Source: a bacterium (GTDB lineage Bacteria > SZUA-79 > Acidulodesulfobacterales > Acidulodesulfobacteraceae). Taken from it: DNA of 28,744 bases. Below, one piece after another: positions 7,507-16,321 of this stretch. Below the pieces are notes generated by a model that was not told where the DNA came from, ran no database searches, and saw only the letters and a program-made list of their open reading frames with translations. The position numbers and the translations under genes were made by a program. Numbering within the stretch: position 1 is the first letter of the stretch; each line of letters opens with the position of its first letter. The stretch covers positions 1 to 28,744 of the forward strand of contig JAJYRF010000044.1 in assembly GCA_021794255.1 (NCBI GenBank), read 5' to 3'.

Positions 7507-8562
7507 ATGCCACCGACAGATTATAAAAAAAGAATAGATAAAAATGAAGCTTTAAAGATATTTAAAAATAATGACTTAATTAAAATTGGAAAAATAGCTG
7601 ATTCTATCAGAAAAGAAAAACATGCCGGTAATGATAATATAGTTACATTTATAATAGACAGAAATATAAATTATACAAATATATGTTCGTCGCAATGTAA
7701 ATTTTGCGCTTTTTATAAAAACAAAAATGATGACGGGGCATATATATTAGATAAAAAAGAAATATTTAAAAAAATTAAAGAAACTGTCTACTTAGGCGGA
7801 ACACAAATATTAATACAGGGCGGATTAAATTCTGATATAAAATTTGATTACTATTTAGATTTATTGTCCGGCATTAAACAAAATTTTGATATCCATGTTC
7901 ATGGGCTCTCCCCGCCTGAAATATATTATCTGGCGGATAATAATAATTTAACCGTCAAAGAAACTCTTATGCTCTTAAAAGAAGCGGGTTTGCAGTCAAT
8001 TCCGGGCGGAGGCGCCGAAATTCTTTCCGACAGAGTAAGAGCTAAAATAAGCCCGAATAAAATTGGCAGCGATAAATGGCTCGAAGTAATGGAAACAGCT
8101 CATAAAATAGGATTAAATTCTTCTGCTACCATGATGTTCGGAACTATAGAAACCGACGAAGAAATAATAGAGCATTTGTTTAAATTACGGGAACTTCAAG
8201 ATAGAACAGGCGGTTTTAGGGCTTTTATTCCATGGAGTTTTCAGAGCAAAAATACAAAGTTAAATCCAAGGAATACATACGGTCATTATTATCTTAAAGT
8301 TTTGTCTATTTCAAGAATCATTCTTGATAATTTTAATAATATACAGGCTTCATGGGTAACTCAAGGAGCCAAAATGGCTCAGGCGGCATTAAGTTTTGGA
8401 GCAAATGATTTAGGTTCTACCATGATTGAAGAAAATGTCGTCAAAGCTGCCGGCGCATGCAATCCTATGGTGGAAGAATCTGAAATGGTCAATATAATAA
8501 AAGATGCAGGTTATACGCCTGCTCAGAGATTAAACAATTATGAAATAATTAAATATTATTAA
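7507..8562 (+). CDS. mqnC: Cyclic dehypoxanthine futalosine synthase MqnC (radical SAM)
   Basis: MqnC closes the ring of dehypoxanthine futalosine to its cyclic form, a step of the futalosine route to menaquinone. The 351-residue protein starts with a short helical region, then RNINYTNIC followed by the radical-SAM motif Cys60-x3-Cys64-x2-Cys67 in CSSQCKFCAF, which binds the 4Fe-4S cluster. Family blocks seen are GGTQILIQGGL, SIPGGGAEIL, DRVRAKISPNK, RTGGFRAFIPW, QASWVTQG and the FGANDLGSTMIEENVV stretch. These separate MqnC from MqnE and CofH. Length is normal. The other mqn genes are absent from the window. Downstream dksA is 119 bp away with its own likely promoter, so mqnC may be monocistronic. 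An AAGG sequence lies about 12 bases before the ATG. Confidence 0.92.
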   Translation: MPPTDYKKRIDKNEALKIFKNNDLIKIGKIADSIRKEKHAGNDNIVTFIIDRNINYTNICSSQCKFCAFYKNKNDDGAYILDKKEIFKKIKETVYLGGTQILIQGGLNSDIKFDYYLDLLSGIKQNFDIHVHGLSPPEIYYLADNNNLTVKETLMLLKEAGLQSIPGGGAEILSDRVRAKISPNKIGSDKWLEVMETAHKIGLNSSATMMFGTIETDEEIIEHLFKLRELQDRTGGFRAFIPWSFQSKNTKLNPRNTYGHYYLKVLSISRIILDNFNNIQASWVTQGAKMAQAALSFGANDLGSTMIEENVVKAAGACNPMVEESEMVNIIKDAGYTPAQRLNNYEIIKYY

Positions 8563-8611
8563 TTAAATATATAAAGCATAATAAATTATTATTATTTAAA
8601 TTTAAAAATTA

Positions 8612-8620
8612 TGTTATAAT
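8612..8620 (+). promoter_or_regulatory. Possible extended -10 promoter element for dksA
   Basis: TGTTATAAT, an extended -10 (TGn followed by a consensus TATAAT at 8615-8620), lies 61 bp before the dksA ATG in a spacer that would otherwise have to be a leader. No convincing -35 box is seen 17 bp upstream. The A/T richness makes chance matches to TATAAT common; the TG dinucleotide raises the weight a little. Confidence 0.35.
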
Positions 8621-8681
8621 TTTTAAATTAGTCAATTAAATTTAAATTTTAACTTTTTTATTTTAATTATTAAATTTTAAA

Positions 8682-9047
8682 ATGAATCAAGAACAATTAG
8701 AGCATTTTAGGGGAATTTTAAATCATAAATTAAATTCTCTTATTAATGAAGCTATTAAAACAGTGGACATTATGTCTCGGACTGAAGAAGAAAATTTTCC
8801 GGATCCGACCGACAGAGCGACTTTAGAATCCGACAGAAATTTTGAACTTAGAATAAGAGACAGGGAAAGAAAACTTATACCTAAAATTAATCAGGCTATT
8901 GAAAGAATTAATGATGGAACCTACGGAATATGTATTGAATGCGGACAGGAAATTTCCGTTAAGAGATTAGAGTCGCGTCCTGAAGCTACAATGTGCATAC
9001 GATGCAAAACCAAAGAAGAAGAATTTGAAAAAAAACATAATATTTAA
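8682..9047 (+). CDS. dksA: RNA polymerase-binding transcription factor DksA
   Basis: A 121-residue DksA/TraR-family protein that enters the RNA polymerase secondary channel and, with ppGpp, adjusts stable-RNA and biosynthetic promoters. The coiled-coil tip DPTDRA has Asp41 and Asp44, corresponding to the acidic tip residues of E. coli DksA. The zinc finger has all four cysteines (84, 87, 105, 108) and the family strings RDRERKLIPKI and KRLESRPEATMC. It is shorter at the N-terminus than the enterobacterial form (about 150 residues), as is common outside the gamma group. glgA starts 35 bp downstream on the same strand. Confidence 0.93.
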   Translation: MNQEQLEHFRGILNHKLNSLINEAIKTVDIMSRTEEENFPDPTDRATLESDRNFELRIRDRERKLIPKINQAIERINDGTYGICIECGQEISVKRLESRPEATMCIRCKTKEEEFEKKHNI

Positions 9048-9082
9048 ACTTAAACTTTATTAAAATAAGGTTATCACACACT

Positions 9083-10582
9083 ATGAATGTTCTTTTTATG
9101 ACATCGGAATATTATCCATTTGCCAAAAGCGGAGGGCTTGCCGAAGTTGCCGAAGCTATAACCGTCAATCTTGTTCAAAAAGGTTTAAATGTTACAGTTT
9201 GCGTGCCGTATTATAAACAGGTAAGTCAGCAAAAATTCAGAATCTCGGGAAAAATTTCCAAAATAGAAATTGATCCTCCTGAGGATTGTTTAAAATTTTT
9301 TAATATAGACAGCTTATCTAAAAAAAAAATTGCAAAAGAATTACGGTTCTTTGATATTTTGCCTTATAAATATAAAGGAGTAAACATTTTATTTATAAAA
9401 AACGATTATTTATTTAATCGCGATTTTTTATATTCTAACGGAAATATTGATTATGAAGATAATTTATTAAGATTTGCTTTCTTTAATTACGCATCGCTTG
9501 TTTATGTTTCCGACAATATGCTCAAATTTGACGTCATTCATTGCAATGATTGGCAAACTTCGTTAATTCCCGCTCTTGTAAAATTTAAATTTAAATTGTC
9601 TTCAAAGACTTTATTGACTATTCATAATTTAGGTTACCAGGGTTTATTTCCTGCAGAACAATTCCAATGCACTTTTTTAAGTAAATATTTATTAAACATT
9701 GAAGGATTTGAATTTTTTGGAAAAATCAACCTTCTTAAAGGAGGAATAGAATTTGCAGACATAGTGACTACCGTCAGCAAAAAATATGCTCTTGAAATTC
9801 AAACAAAAGAATACGGCTTTGGACTAGAAGGAGTTCTTGAAACCGGCAATCAAAAGCTTCACGGAATATTAAACGGCGTTGATTATGATGAATGGAATCC
9901 TGAAACAGATAAATATATAGCTAAAAATTATACATATAAAAATTATAAAACAGGAAAAAAATCATGTAAAAAGGATTTATTAAATATTTTTTTTAGAAAA
10001 GATTTAATTGCTGATTTAATGGATAAACCGATAATCGGTATTATTGCGCGGCTTGATGAACAAAAGGGGTTTAATATATTAATAGAAGCTATTCCTGAAA
10101 TAATAAAAAATAATGCCGTAATTATAATTCTCGGAACCGGCAATTCTAAAATAGAAAAAGAATTGAAAAAAATAGCCGATGCATATCCGCAAAACATAGG
10201 CTTAAAAGTAGATTATAATAATCAGTTGGCTCATAAAATTGAAGCAGGAAGCGATTTTTATGTAATGCCTTCCAAATACGAACCTTGCGGGCTAAACCAG
10301 ATGTACAGCTTAATATACGGAACTGTTCCTATCGTAAGAGGAACAGGAGGCTTAGATGATACGATAATTAATTTTGACGGAATCAATATTGAAGAATCAA
10401 ACGGTTTTAAATTTTATGATTTTAATGTAGAAGATTTGATTAAAACAGTTAATTATGCAATTTCATTATATTATAATGAAAAAAATACTATAGCAAAACT
10501 TATTTTAAATGGAATGAAAAGTAATTTTTCATGGGAAAAAAGTATAAGTGAATATATTGATTTATACAATAGTGTAATATAA
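9083..10582 (+). CDS. glgA: Glycogen synthase (GT5, ADP-glucose type)
   Basis: Transfers glucose from ADP-glucose to the growing alpha-1,4-glucan in the cytoplasm. The GT5 signature is at the N-terminus: Lys15 in AKSGGLAEVAEAI binds the sugar nucleotide phosphate. Later family blocks are HCNDWQTSLIPAL, TIHNLGYQGLFP, NGVDYDEWNP, IARLDEQKGF and the retaining-transferase Glu400 in KYEPCGLNQMYSL, followed by RGTGGLDDTI. The 499-residue length is near the usual 470-500. An AAGG sequence lies about 12 bases before the ATG. The gene is in line with dksA and may be read through from it. The GH57 enzyme at 17364-19709 may act on the same polymer; no glgB, glgC or glgP is in the window. Confidence 0.94.
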   Translation: MNVLFMTSEYYPFAKSGGLAEVAEAITVNLVQKGLNVTVCVPYYKQVSQQKFRISGKISKIEIDPPEDCLKFFNIDSLSKKKIAKELRFFDILPYKYKGVNILFIKNDYLFNRDFLYSNGNIDYEDNLLRFAFFNYASLVYVSDNMLKFDVIHCNDWQTSLIPALVKFKFKLSSKTLLTIHNLGYQGLFPAEQFQCTFLSKYLLNIEGFEFFGKINLLKGGIEFADIVTTVSKKYALEIQTKEYGFGLEGVLETGNQKLHGILNGVDYDEWNPETDKYIAKNYTYKNYKTGKKSCKKDLLNIFFRKDLIADLMDKPIIGIIARLDEQKGFNILIEAIPEIIKNNAVIIILGTGNSKIEKELKKIADAYPQNIGLKVDYNNQLAHKIEAGSDFYVMPSKYEPCGLNQMYSLIYGTVPIVRGTGGLDDTIINFDGINIEESNGFKFYDFNVEDLIKTVNYAISLYYNEKNTIAKLILNGMKSNFSWEKSISEYIDLYNSVI

Positions 10583-10640
10583 CACAGTATAAAATATAAT
10601 ATAATATAATAACAAAATTTAATTTATTTTAATTTATTTA

Positions 10641-11804
10641 ATGACGGATTTTTTAAAAATGATAAGATTGGTAAAAAATGATGATATATTTATATTTGAT
10701 AAACTTTTAAAACACGATAAAAAAAACGGCGGTAATCCGAGTTTAAAATATATTTCTTCCTCCTATAAAAAACAAACCGATGGAATCGGCAAAATACCTT
10801 TCAATATTCTGATAGCCGAAGACAATGCAATAAATGCCGAACTTATGAAAGCGATAATAGAATCTTCTGCGACGCAAAAATTTTCAAACAATGAGGCGTC
10901 GGATAAATTCAATATAATTATTGCGGAAGACGGAAAAAAAGCATTAGATATTATATTTTCACCTGTAAATATTGATTTAATAATTTTAGATTTAATGATG
11001 CCGTTAATCAACGGTTTTGATGTATTGGAAAAAATCAGATCCTGCGGTTTTGATAATCCGGTAGGCAATATCCCTGTTTTGATTGTCAGCGCTTTAAACG
11101 AATCTTCCATTATTTCTAAAGGTATAGAATTGGGGGCTAACGACTATATTGCAAAACCTATAGTAAAAAATATTTTCAAATCCAAAGTAAATTCGTTAAT
11201 AAATTTAAAAAAACTGCATGATACCTTAGAAAATTCAGAAAACATAATAATGTCTTTAGCTTTAGCTATTGAAGCTAAAGACAAATATACAAGCGGTCAT
11301 TCTAAACGGGTCAGCATACTGGCTTATAATTTTGGAAAATATTTGGAATTGCGGCAAGAAGATTGTTTGCTGCTTAAAAGAGCGGGATGTATACATGATA
11401 TTGGCAAAATCGGGATACCGAGTAATATTTTAAATAAAACGGAAAAGCTGTCCGACAAAGAACTTAATTTAATAAGAAATCATTCCGTAATAAGCAGCGA
11501 TATTTGTAAACCTTTAATTTCTCTTAAACAAGAATCGCATATCGTCAGATATCATCATGAAAGGTTTGACGGAAATGGTTATCCAGGCGAATTAAACTGC
11601 CAAAATATCCCATACTTATCAAGAGTTTTGTCTGTAGTTGATTCTTATGATGCAATGACCAGCGATAGACCATACAGACAGGCATTAACCAAAGAAAAAG
11701 CTCTGTCTATATTTAAAACTGAAAAAAACTCGGGACAGTGGGATCCAAAAATAGTTAATGAATTTATTAAATTTATAAATTTGCAAAATTTAAATTATAA
11801 TTGA
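10641..11804 (+). CDS. Response regulator with HD-GYP cyclic-di-GMP phosphodiesterase
   Basis: Receiver domain at about 54-190: acidic pair Glu60-Asp61, phosphorylatable Asp117 (LIILDLMMP) and Lys172 (AKP). The HD-GYP domain follows at about 200-380: His220, the His252-Asp253 pair with Lys256 (HDIGKIGIP), His281, His305-His306 and the GNGYP loop at 311-315, then DSYDAMTSDRPYR. These metal-binding and signature residues appear intact, so c-di-GMP hydrolysis is likely. The receiver contains about ten extra residues around 75-88, and the first 50 residues match nothing I recognise. The hybrid kinase starts 56 bp downstream, so the two are probably cotranscribed, and the kinase or its output could set the phosphodiesterase activity. 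Confidence 0.92.
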   Translation: MTDFLKMIRLVKNDDIFIFDKLLKHDKKNGGNPSLKYISSSYKKQTDGIGKIPFNILIAEDNAINAELMKAIIESSATQKFSNNEASDKFNIIIAEDGKKALDIIFSPVNIDLIILDLMMPLINGFDVLEKIRSCGFDNPVGNIPVLIVSALNESSIISKGIELGANDYIAKPIVKNIFKSKVNSLINLKKLHDTLENSENIIMSLALAIEAKDKYTSGHSKRVSILAYNFGKYLELRQEDCLLLKRAGCIHDIGKIGIPSNILNKTEKLSDKELNLIRNHSVISSDICKPLISLKQESHIVRYHHERFDGNGYPGELNCQNIPYLSRVLSVVDSYDAMTSDRPYRQALTKEKALSIFKTEKNSGQWDPKIVNEFIKFINLQNLNYN

Positions 11805-11860
11805 AATAAAAAAATAAATAAAGGAGAAATAAAGTCTTTAGACTGATAATAATTTGATTT

Positions 11861-14800
11861 ATGATAAAAAAAACAAACTTTATGAAAGAATTTATGGCAA
11901 AAATTTTAATTTACGGCGGAGGAAAAGCCGCTAAATCTATTATAGAACTTATTTATGGAGACAAAAACATTGAAATTGCCGCAGTAGTCTCAAGAAATAT
12001 GCTCAAAGAGGGCGTTCAATATGCGAAAGAACTAAATATTAAATGCTTAGATTCAATCAAAGAAGCTCTTGATAATAATTTGGATTTTAATATTATTTTT
12101 AATCTTACGGGAGAGCCTTTTTATAATATACCTGAACTTAAAGATATATACGATGTAAATTTTGCTATCAACGTTAATAATTGTGATAATAATAATAATA
12201 ACGATAACGATAAAGATGTAATTGAAAATAAAAACAAAAAATTCAATATAGAGATAATCGATTCTGCAAGCACTAAATTAATATGGGATTTGCTTTATGA
12301 CAGATACAAAGCATATTCAAACAAAGAATCTATAATAAATCAGCTCAAAAACCAGAAAAATTATTTTCAAAATATTCTTGACGATTCATTCGATATGATA
12401 ATAGTTACCGATAAAAACGGTAAAATTACCGAATTTAATAAGGGCGGCGAAAAAATATTAGGATTTTCAAAAAAAGATATTATAGGCACATTTGCATCCG
12501 ATTTATATTTTAATAAAATTGAACGAGATGAAATTTTAAATATATTACATACTGAACATTTTGTTCAAAATTATGAAACGGTTTTAAAAAGAAAAGATAA
12601 CAGTCTTGTAAATATTTCTCTTACAATTTCGAGAATTTTAAACAATAAAGAAGAAATAATAGGAACAATAGGCATTTCTAAAGATATAACGGAAAAAAAG
12701 AAATATGAAAAAGAACTTAAAAACCTTAATGAAAACCTTGAATTAAAGATAGTGGACCGCACCAAACAATTAGAAAATTCTATCAAAGAACTAGCCAAAG
12801 CCAATGAATTAAAATCAAAATTTATAGCCAATATGTCTCATGAACTTAGAACTCCTTTAAACGCTATCATAGGATATTCAGATCTTTTATTAGATTCTTC
12901 AGATATAACCGATAAACATAAAAAATATATCAATAATATATTAGTTTCAGGAAAACATCTTCTTCAATTAATAAATAATATATTAGATATAGCCAAGATT
13001 GAAGCGGGGAAATTTAATTTAAACTATTCTATATTTTCTATTAAAGAAGTTTTTGAAGAAGTGAATACCGTTTTAAAATCATTGTGCGATCAAAAAATGC
13101 TGTCTTTAAGTATTATGTATAACAACAACGAAAATTATAAGCTATATGCCGATAGAATAAAATTTAAACAGGTAATTTATAATCTCTTAAGCAATGCAAT
13201 AAAATTTTCTTTTAAAAATACAGATATTAAAATTACTTGTAATAACACCCCAAAGATTGAACAAAATATAATATCTAATCAAGAATCTAAAAAAAATACT
13301 CTGGAATATTTACAGATAGACATTATAAATAAAGGAATCGGCGTACCTGAAAATAAGCTAAAAGCTATTTTTGACGAATTTGTGCAGATAGACAACAGTT
13401 ATTCAAGAAAATTTGAAGGAACAGGATTGGGACTTGCTTTAACAAAAAAAATAATTGAACTTCACGGTGGCTACATTAACGTTCAGTCAATTGAAAATGA
13501 AGAAACTGCTTTTACAATTATTATTCCAAACGCAATAAATACATCTAATTTACAGGAATGTATAGCTCTTAATCAAAGTGCCGATCAAACCCGCACTATT
13601 AATATTAATAACGAATTAATTATTAATAAAACTCAATATAAAACATTTAGAGACGATTTTTGCAAAACAAGAAATAAACCGGTTGTGCTGGTTGTAGAAG
13701 ACGATTTGTCTACATCAGAATTATTCACCGTTAATCTAATAAAATCTGGGTATTCCGTGATTCATGCTTATGACGGAATAGAAGCTATTGAAAAAGCTAA
13801 AGAATATAAACCTTTTGCAATTCTTTTAGATGTAATGATTCCTAAAAAAGACGGTTGGGAAGTATTAAGCGATTTAAAATCGGATAAAGCCACAAGAAAT
13901 ATTCCTGTCGTAATTACCAGTATGATTGACAATAAAGATTTGGGATATGCGCTCGGAGCAACGGATTATCTTGTTAAACCGATAGACAAAGAAACTTTGA
14001 TAAAAACTTTATCTGAATTTACATTGACTACAAAAAGAAAAAAAAGACAGGTAAATATTTTATTAATAGATGATGAAGAAATTACGCATAAAATGATTTC
14101 AAAAATTCTTGAGCCTGAAGGATTTAATCTTTTACATGCTTATACAGGCGATGAAGGATTAAAAATAGCTATTGAATATAAACCTGATTTAATATTACTA
14201 GACCTTATAATGCCGGATGTTAACGGCTTTGAAGTAGCAGAGAATATTAAAAAACATCCCGTCTCATCGCAAATACCTATTTTTATAATAACGTCAAAAG
14301 ATTTGACGGTTGAAGAAAGAATGAGACTTTCAAATAATATTGACAGAGTAATAGGAAAAAGAATATTTTCATCCGAAGAATTAACCAGATCTATCAGGGA
14401 ATTAGAACTTATATATCCTCACAAAGCAGGTTTGTTTGATGATATAACCGGTTTATTGGATCATAATTATTTTAATATCAGGCTTGCTCAGGAAATTAAC
14501 AGAGCTCAAAGATATCAAATAGCTTTTAGCGTTATACTTATAGATATAGATAATTTTAAAGACTATAACGATATAGTAGGCAATTTTCATTCAGATATTG
14601 CGCTTAAAAAGATTGCCGATATTTTCAAAAAATCTCTCAGAGGCTCCGATGTAGTCGTCAGGTATGGATATGACGAATTTGCAATAATACTCAATAATAC
14701 TTTAAAAGAGCCTGCTTTATACGTCGCAAATAGATTTCTGGCTTCAATAAAAGAATATCCTTTCTATAAAGAAGAAGAACTTGCTCTAAAGTTTTTGACG

Positions 14801-14923
14801 GCAACATTTGTGGTTGCGTCTTATCCTCAAGACGGCGAGACGCCTGAAGAAATTATATCTAAAATATTTAATAAATTATGCGAACTTAAGGGCATGGGAG
14901 GAAATACCGTAAGAGAAATTTAA
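11861..14923 (+). CDS. Hybrid sensor kinase: Rossmann-like, PAS, kinase, two receivers, GGDEF
   Basis: A 1020-residue soluble signalling protein. Domain order by reading: Rossmann-like domain, about 14-145 (AKILIYGGGKAAKSII, a GxGxxA-like nucleotide loop); PAS, about 167-285; coiled coil; HisKA with phospho-acceptor His327 (MSHELRTPLNAI); ATPase with N box NLLSNAIKFS and G2 GTGLGLAL; receiver 1 with Asp657 (ILLDVMIP); receiver 2 with Asp781 (ILLDLIMP); and a C-terminal GGDEF domain (about 860-1020). The GGDEF motif reads GYDEF at 936-940, but the inhibitory-site motif RxxD is intact at 927-930 (RGSD). No membrane segment is present, so the stimulus is intracellular. Start choice is uncertain: ATGs at 11861, 11882 and 11894 are all in frame, and a good AAGGAG at 11820 is too far from any of them. 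An Asn/Asp-rich run follows the Rossmann-like part. Confidence 0.9.
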   Translation: MIKKTNFMKEFMAKILIYGGGKAAKSIIELIYGDKNIEIAAVVSRNMLKEGVQYAKELNIKCLDSIKEALDNNLDFNIIFNLTGEPFYNIPELKDIYDVNFAINVNNCDNNNNNDNDKDVIENKNKKFNIEIIDSASTKLIWDLLYDRYKAYSNKESIINQLKNQKNYFQNILDDSFDMIIVTDKNGKITEFNKGGEKILGFSKKDIIGTFASDLYFNKIERDEILNILHTEHFVQNYETVLKRKDNSLVNISLTISRILNNKEEIIGTIGISKDITEKKKYEKELKNLNENLELKIVDRTKQLENSIKELAKANELKSKFIANMSHELRTPLNAIIGYSDLLLDSSDITDKHKKYINNILVSGKHLLQLINNILDIAKIEAGKFNLNYSIFSIKEVFEEVNTVLKSLCDQKMLSLSIMYNNNENYKLYADRIKFKQVIYNLLSNAIKFSFKNTDIKITCNNTPKIEQNIISNQESKKNTLEYLQIDIINKGIGVPENKLKAIFDEFVQIDNSYSRKFEGTGLGLALTKKIIELHGGYINVQSIENEETAFTIIIPNAINTSNLQECIALNQSADQTRTININNELIINKTQYKTFRDDFCKTRNKPVVLVVEDDLSTSELFTVNLIKSGYSVIHAYDGIEAIEKAKEYKPFAILLDVMIPKKDGWEVLSDLKSDKATRNIPVVITSMIDNKDLGYALGATDYLVKPIDKETLIKTLSEFTLTTKRKKRQVNILLIDDEEITHKMISKILEPEGFNLLHAYTGDEGLKIAIEYKPDLILLDLIMPDVNGFEVAENIKKHPVSSQIPIFIITSKDLTVEERMRLSNNIDRVIGKRIFSSEELTRSIRELELIYPHKAGLFDDITGLLDHNYFNIRLAQEINRAQRYQIAFSVILIDIDNFKDYNDIVGNFHSDIALKKIADIFKKSLRGSDVVVRYGYDEFAIILNNTLKEPALYVANRFLASIKEYPFYKEEELALKFLTATFVVASYPQDGETPEEIISKIFNKLCELKGMGGNTVREI

Positions 14924-14927
14924 AAAA

Positions 14928-14955
14928 ATAATAAAATACCTATAATAAAATACCT
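14928..14955. repeat. Two tandem copies of a 14-bp unit after the hybrid kinase
   Basis: ATAATAAAATACCT occurs twice without gap, starting four bases past the kinase stop codon. Short local duplication; no function suggested. Confidence 0.7.
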
Positions 14956-15133
14956 ACTGGTTAAAGTTATTTTAATTATTGTAACATAGCCTTAACCCAG
15001 TGTCTATTAAATTATAACATGTCCACAATTACAGGATTCATTAGTCTTTAGGATATAAGCCGCCGCTAAAAGTTTATAATGAAAAAGAACTCTAAAAAAT
15101 AAAAATAATAAAATACTAATCGGCAATTTATTT

Positions 15134-15547
15134 ATGGATACTGAAAATACCAGAACAGATGATAATGATAAAAAAGATAAGTCAAAAATAATTATAGTAG
15201 AAGATAATGATATCAATATGGATTTAATTAAAACAATGCTTGAGCCATATAATTTTAATATCATTGAAGCTTATGACGGTTTTGAAGCTGTTGAAAGGAT
15301 AAATAATAATAGCAATGCTTTTTTGATACTTCTTGATATAGGTCTTCCCGGAATAGATGGGATAGAAGTTTTTAAAAGACTAAAACAATCTGAAAATACA
15401 TCTGCAATTCCTATCATTGCAGTTACAGCGCATGCTATGAAAGGAAATAAAGAACATTTATTATCGTTAGGTTTTAATGATTTTGTTGAAAAACCTATTG
15501 ATAGAAAAATTTTGTTTGATAAAGTTAATAAATTTTTAAATGGATAA
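15134..15547 (+). CDS. Stand-alone receiver (DivK/CheY-type response regulator)
   Basis: A 137-residue protein consisting of a short charged N-terminal tail and one receiver domain (about 18-135). Key residues are present: Glu23-Asp24, phosphorylatable Asp68 (ILLDIGLPG), Thr98 (AVTAHAM) and Lys120 (EKP). The ITAHAM-type beta5 and GLPGIDG loop resemble DivK/Spo0F-type phosphorelay receivers rather than chemotaxis CheY. No output domain exists, so it would act by protein contact or as a phosphate shuttle. It lies 210 bp after the hybrid kinase on the same strand, and a phosphotransfer link to that kinase is an inference from position. Confidence 0.9.
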   Translation: MDTENTRTDDNDKKDKSKIIIVEDNDINMDLIKTMLEPYNFNIIEAYDGFEAVERINNNSNAFLILLDIGLPGIDGIEVFKRLKQSENTSAIPIIAVTAHAMKGNKEHLLSLGFNDFVEKPIDRKILFDKVNKFLNG

Positions 15548-15856
15548 AATTAATTAATAAAATTTAAATAACTTGAATTAAATAGAGATAAAATATTTTA
15601 CTTACTTACTTATTTATTTAAAATAAAATTGCTTAGTAAAAATATTAAATAGAGCTGGACAAAATAAATATCTTAATTAATATAATTTATTTTAATAAAT
15701 ATAAATAATGTCATAACATAATAATATAAACTATAAACTGATTAATTTAATTTAATTTAATTAATGAAATTAACAGTTGTGAATTCATTAATATTAAATT
15801 CAATATTATAAATTTAAGATTAATATAGTCTAAAAAAATGAAGAGAGAACAAAAAA
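15548..15856. other. 309-bp A/T-rich spacer without a recognised feature
   Basis: Contains simple A/T runs (CTTACTTACTTATTTATTTA at about 15600; TTTAATTTAATTTAATT at about 15745-15762). No open reading frame, convincing hairpin or G/C-containing box was found. The AGAGAG shortly before 15857 may serve as the ribosome site of the next gene. Confidence 0.5.
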
Positions 15857-16309
15857 ATGCTTCATAATCTTGATATAACCGATTTTAAATTTTTTACGGA
15901 ATTGAAAGTGAGATATGAAGAAACTGATGCTATGTCGGTTGTTTATTACGGAAAATATTTTATTTTTTTTGAAGTTGCAAGAACGGAATATATTAAAAAA
16001 ATCGGCTATAATTATGTTGATATTGAAAAAAGCGGATTTTATTTTGCCGTTGCAGAATCAAACTGTAGTTATATTACGCCGGCAAGATTTGACGACTTAT
16101 TAAAAATATATACTAAGGTAGAATATATAAAAAATTCAAGCTTTAATTTTTTATATAAAATTGTTAAAAAAAATGAAAATAATGAAGAATCTGAAATTAG
16201 CATAGCAAAAGGGAATACAGTTTTAGTCTGTGTAGACAGCGCTGAGTTTAAACCGCATATAATTCCTAATTATATTAGAAAAGCAATACAAAACTTTGAA
16301 GGCTTTTAA
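15857..16309 (+). CDS. YbgC/4HBT-family acyl-CoA thioesterase
   Basis: Hot-dog fold thioesterase of 150 residues that hydrolyses acyl-CoA in the cytoplasm. The N-terminal family signature VRYEETDAMSVVYYGKYF carries Asp24, which corresponds to the catalytic aspartate of YbgC and 4-hydroxybenzoyl-CoA thioesterase, followed by FFEVARTEYIKKIG. The C-terminal part has the expected strands (FNFLYKIVKK, ISIAKGNTVLVCVD). YbgC in Proteobacteria usually sits in the tol-pal cluster; here it does not, so substrate cannot be inferred from neighbours. It is 12 bp upstream of the DnaJ-like gene, so the pair is probably one transcript. A purine-rich GAAGAGAGAA lies before the ATG. Confidence 0.87.
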   Translation: MLHNLDITDFKFFTELKVRYEETDAMSVVYYGKYFIFFEVARTEYIKKIGYNYVDIEKSGFYFAVAESNCSYITPARFDDLLKIYTKVEYIKNSSFNFLYKIVKKNENNEESEISIAKGNTVLVCVDSAEFKPHIIPNYIRKAIQNFEGF

Positions 16310-16321
16310 ATTAAATTTCGT

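Noticed and set aside
10763..11110. Antisense open frame under the HD-GYP regulator
   Set aside because: Shadow of the receiver domain, with no ribosome site or recognisable protein features; similar frames opposite fliI, glgA, PilZ and the hybrid kinase were dropped for the same reason.
11834..11845. Palindrome AGTCTTTAGACT before the hybrid kinase
   Set aside because: Five-base arms around two bases are expected by chance in A/T-rich DNA, and nothing else supports an operator.
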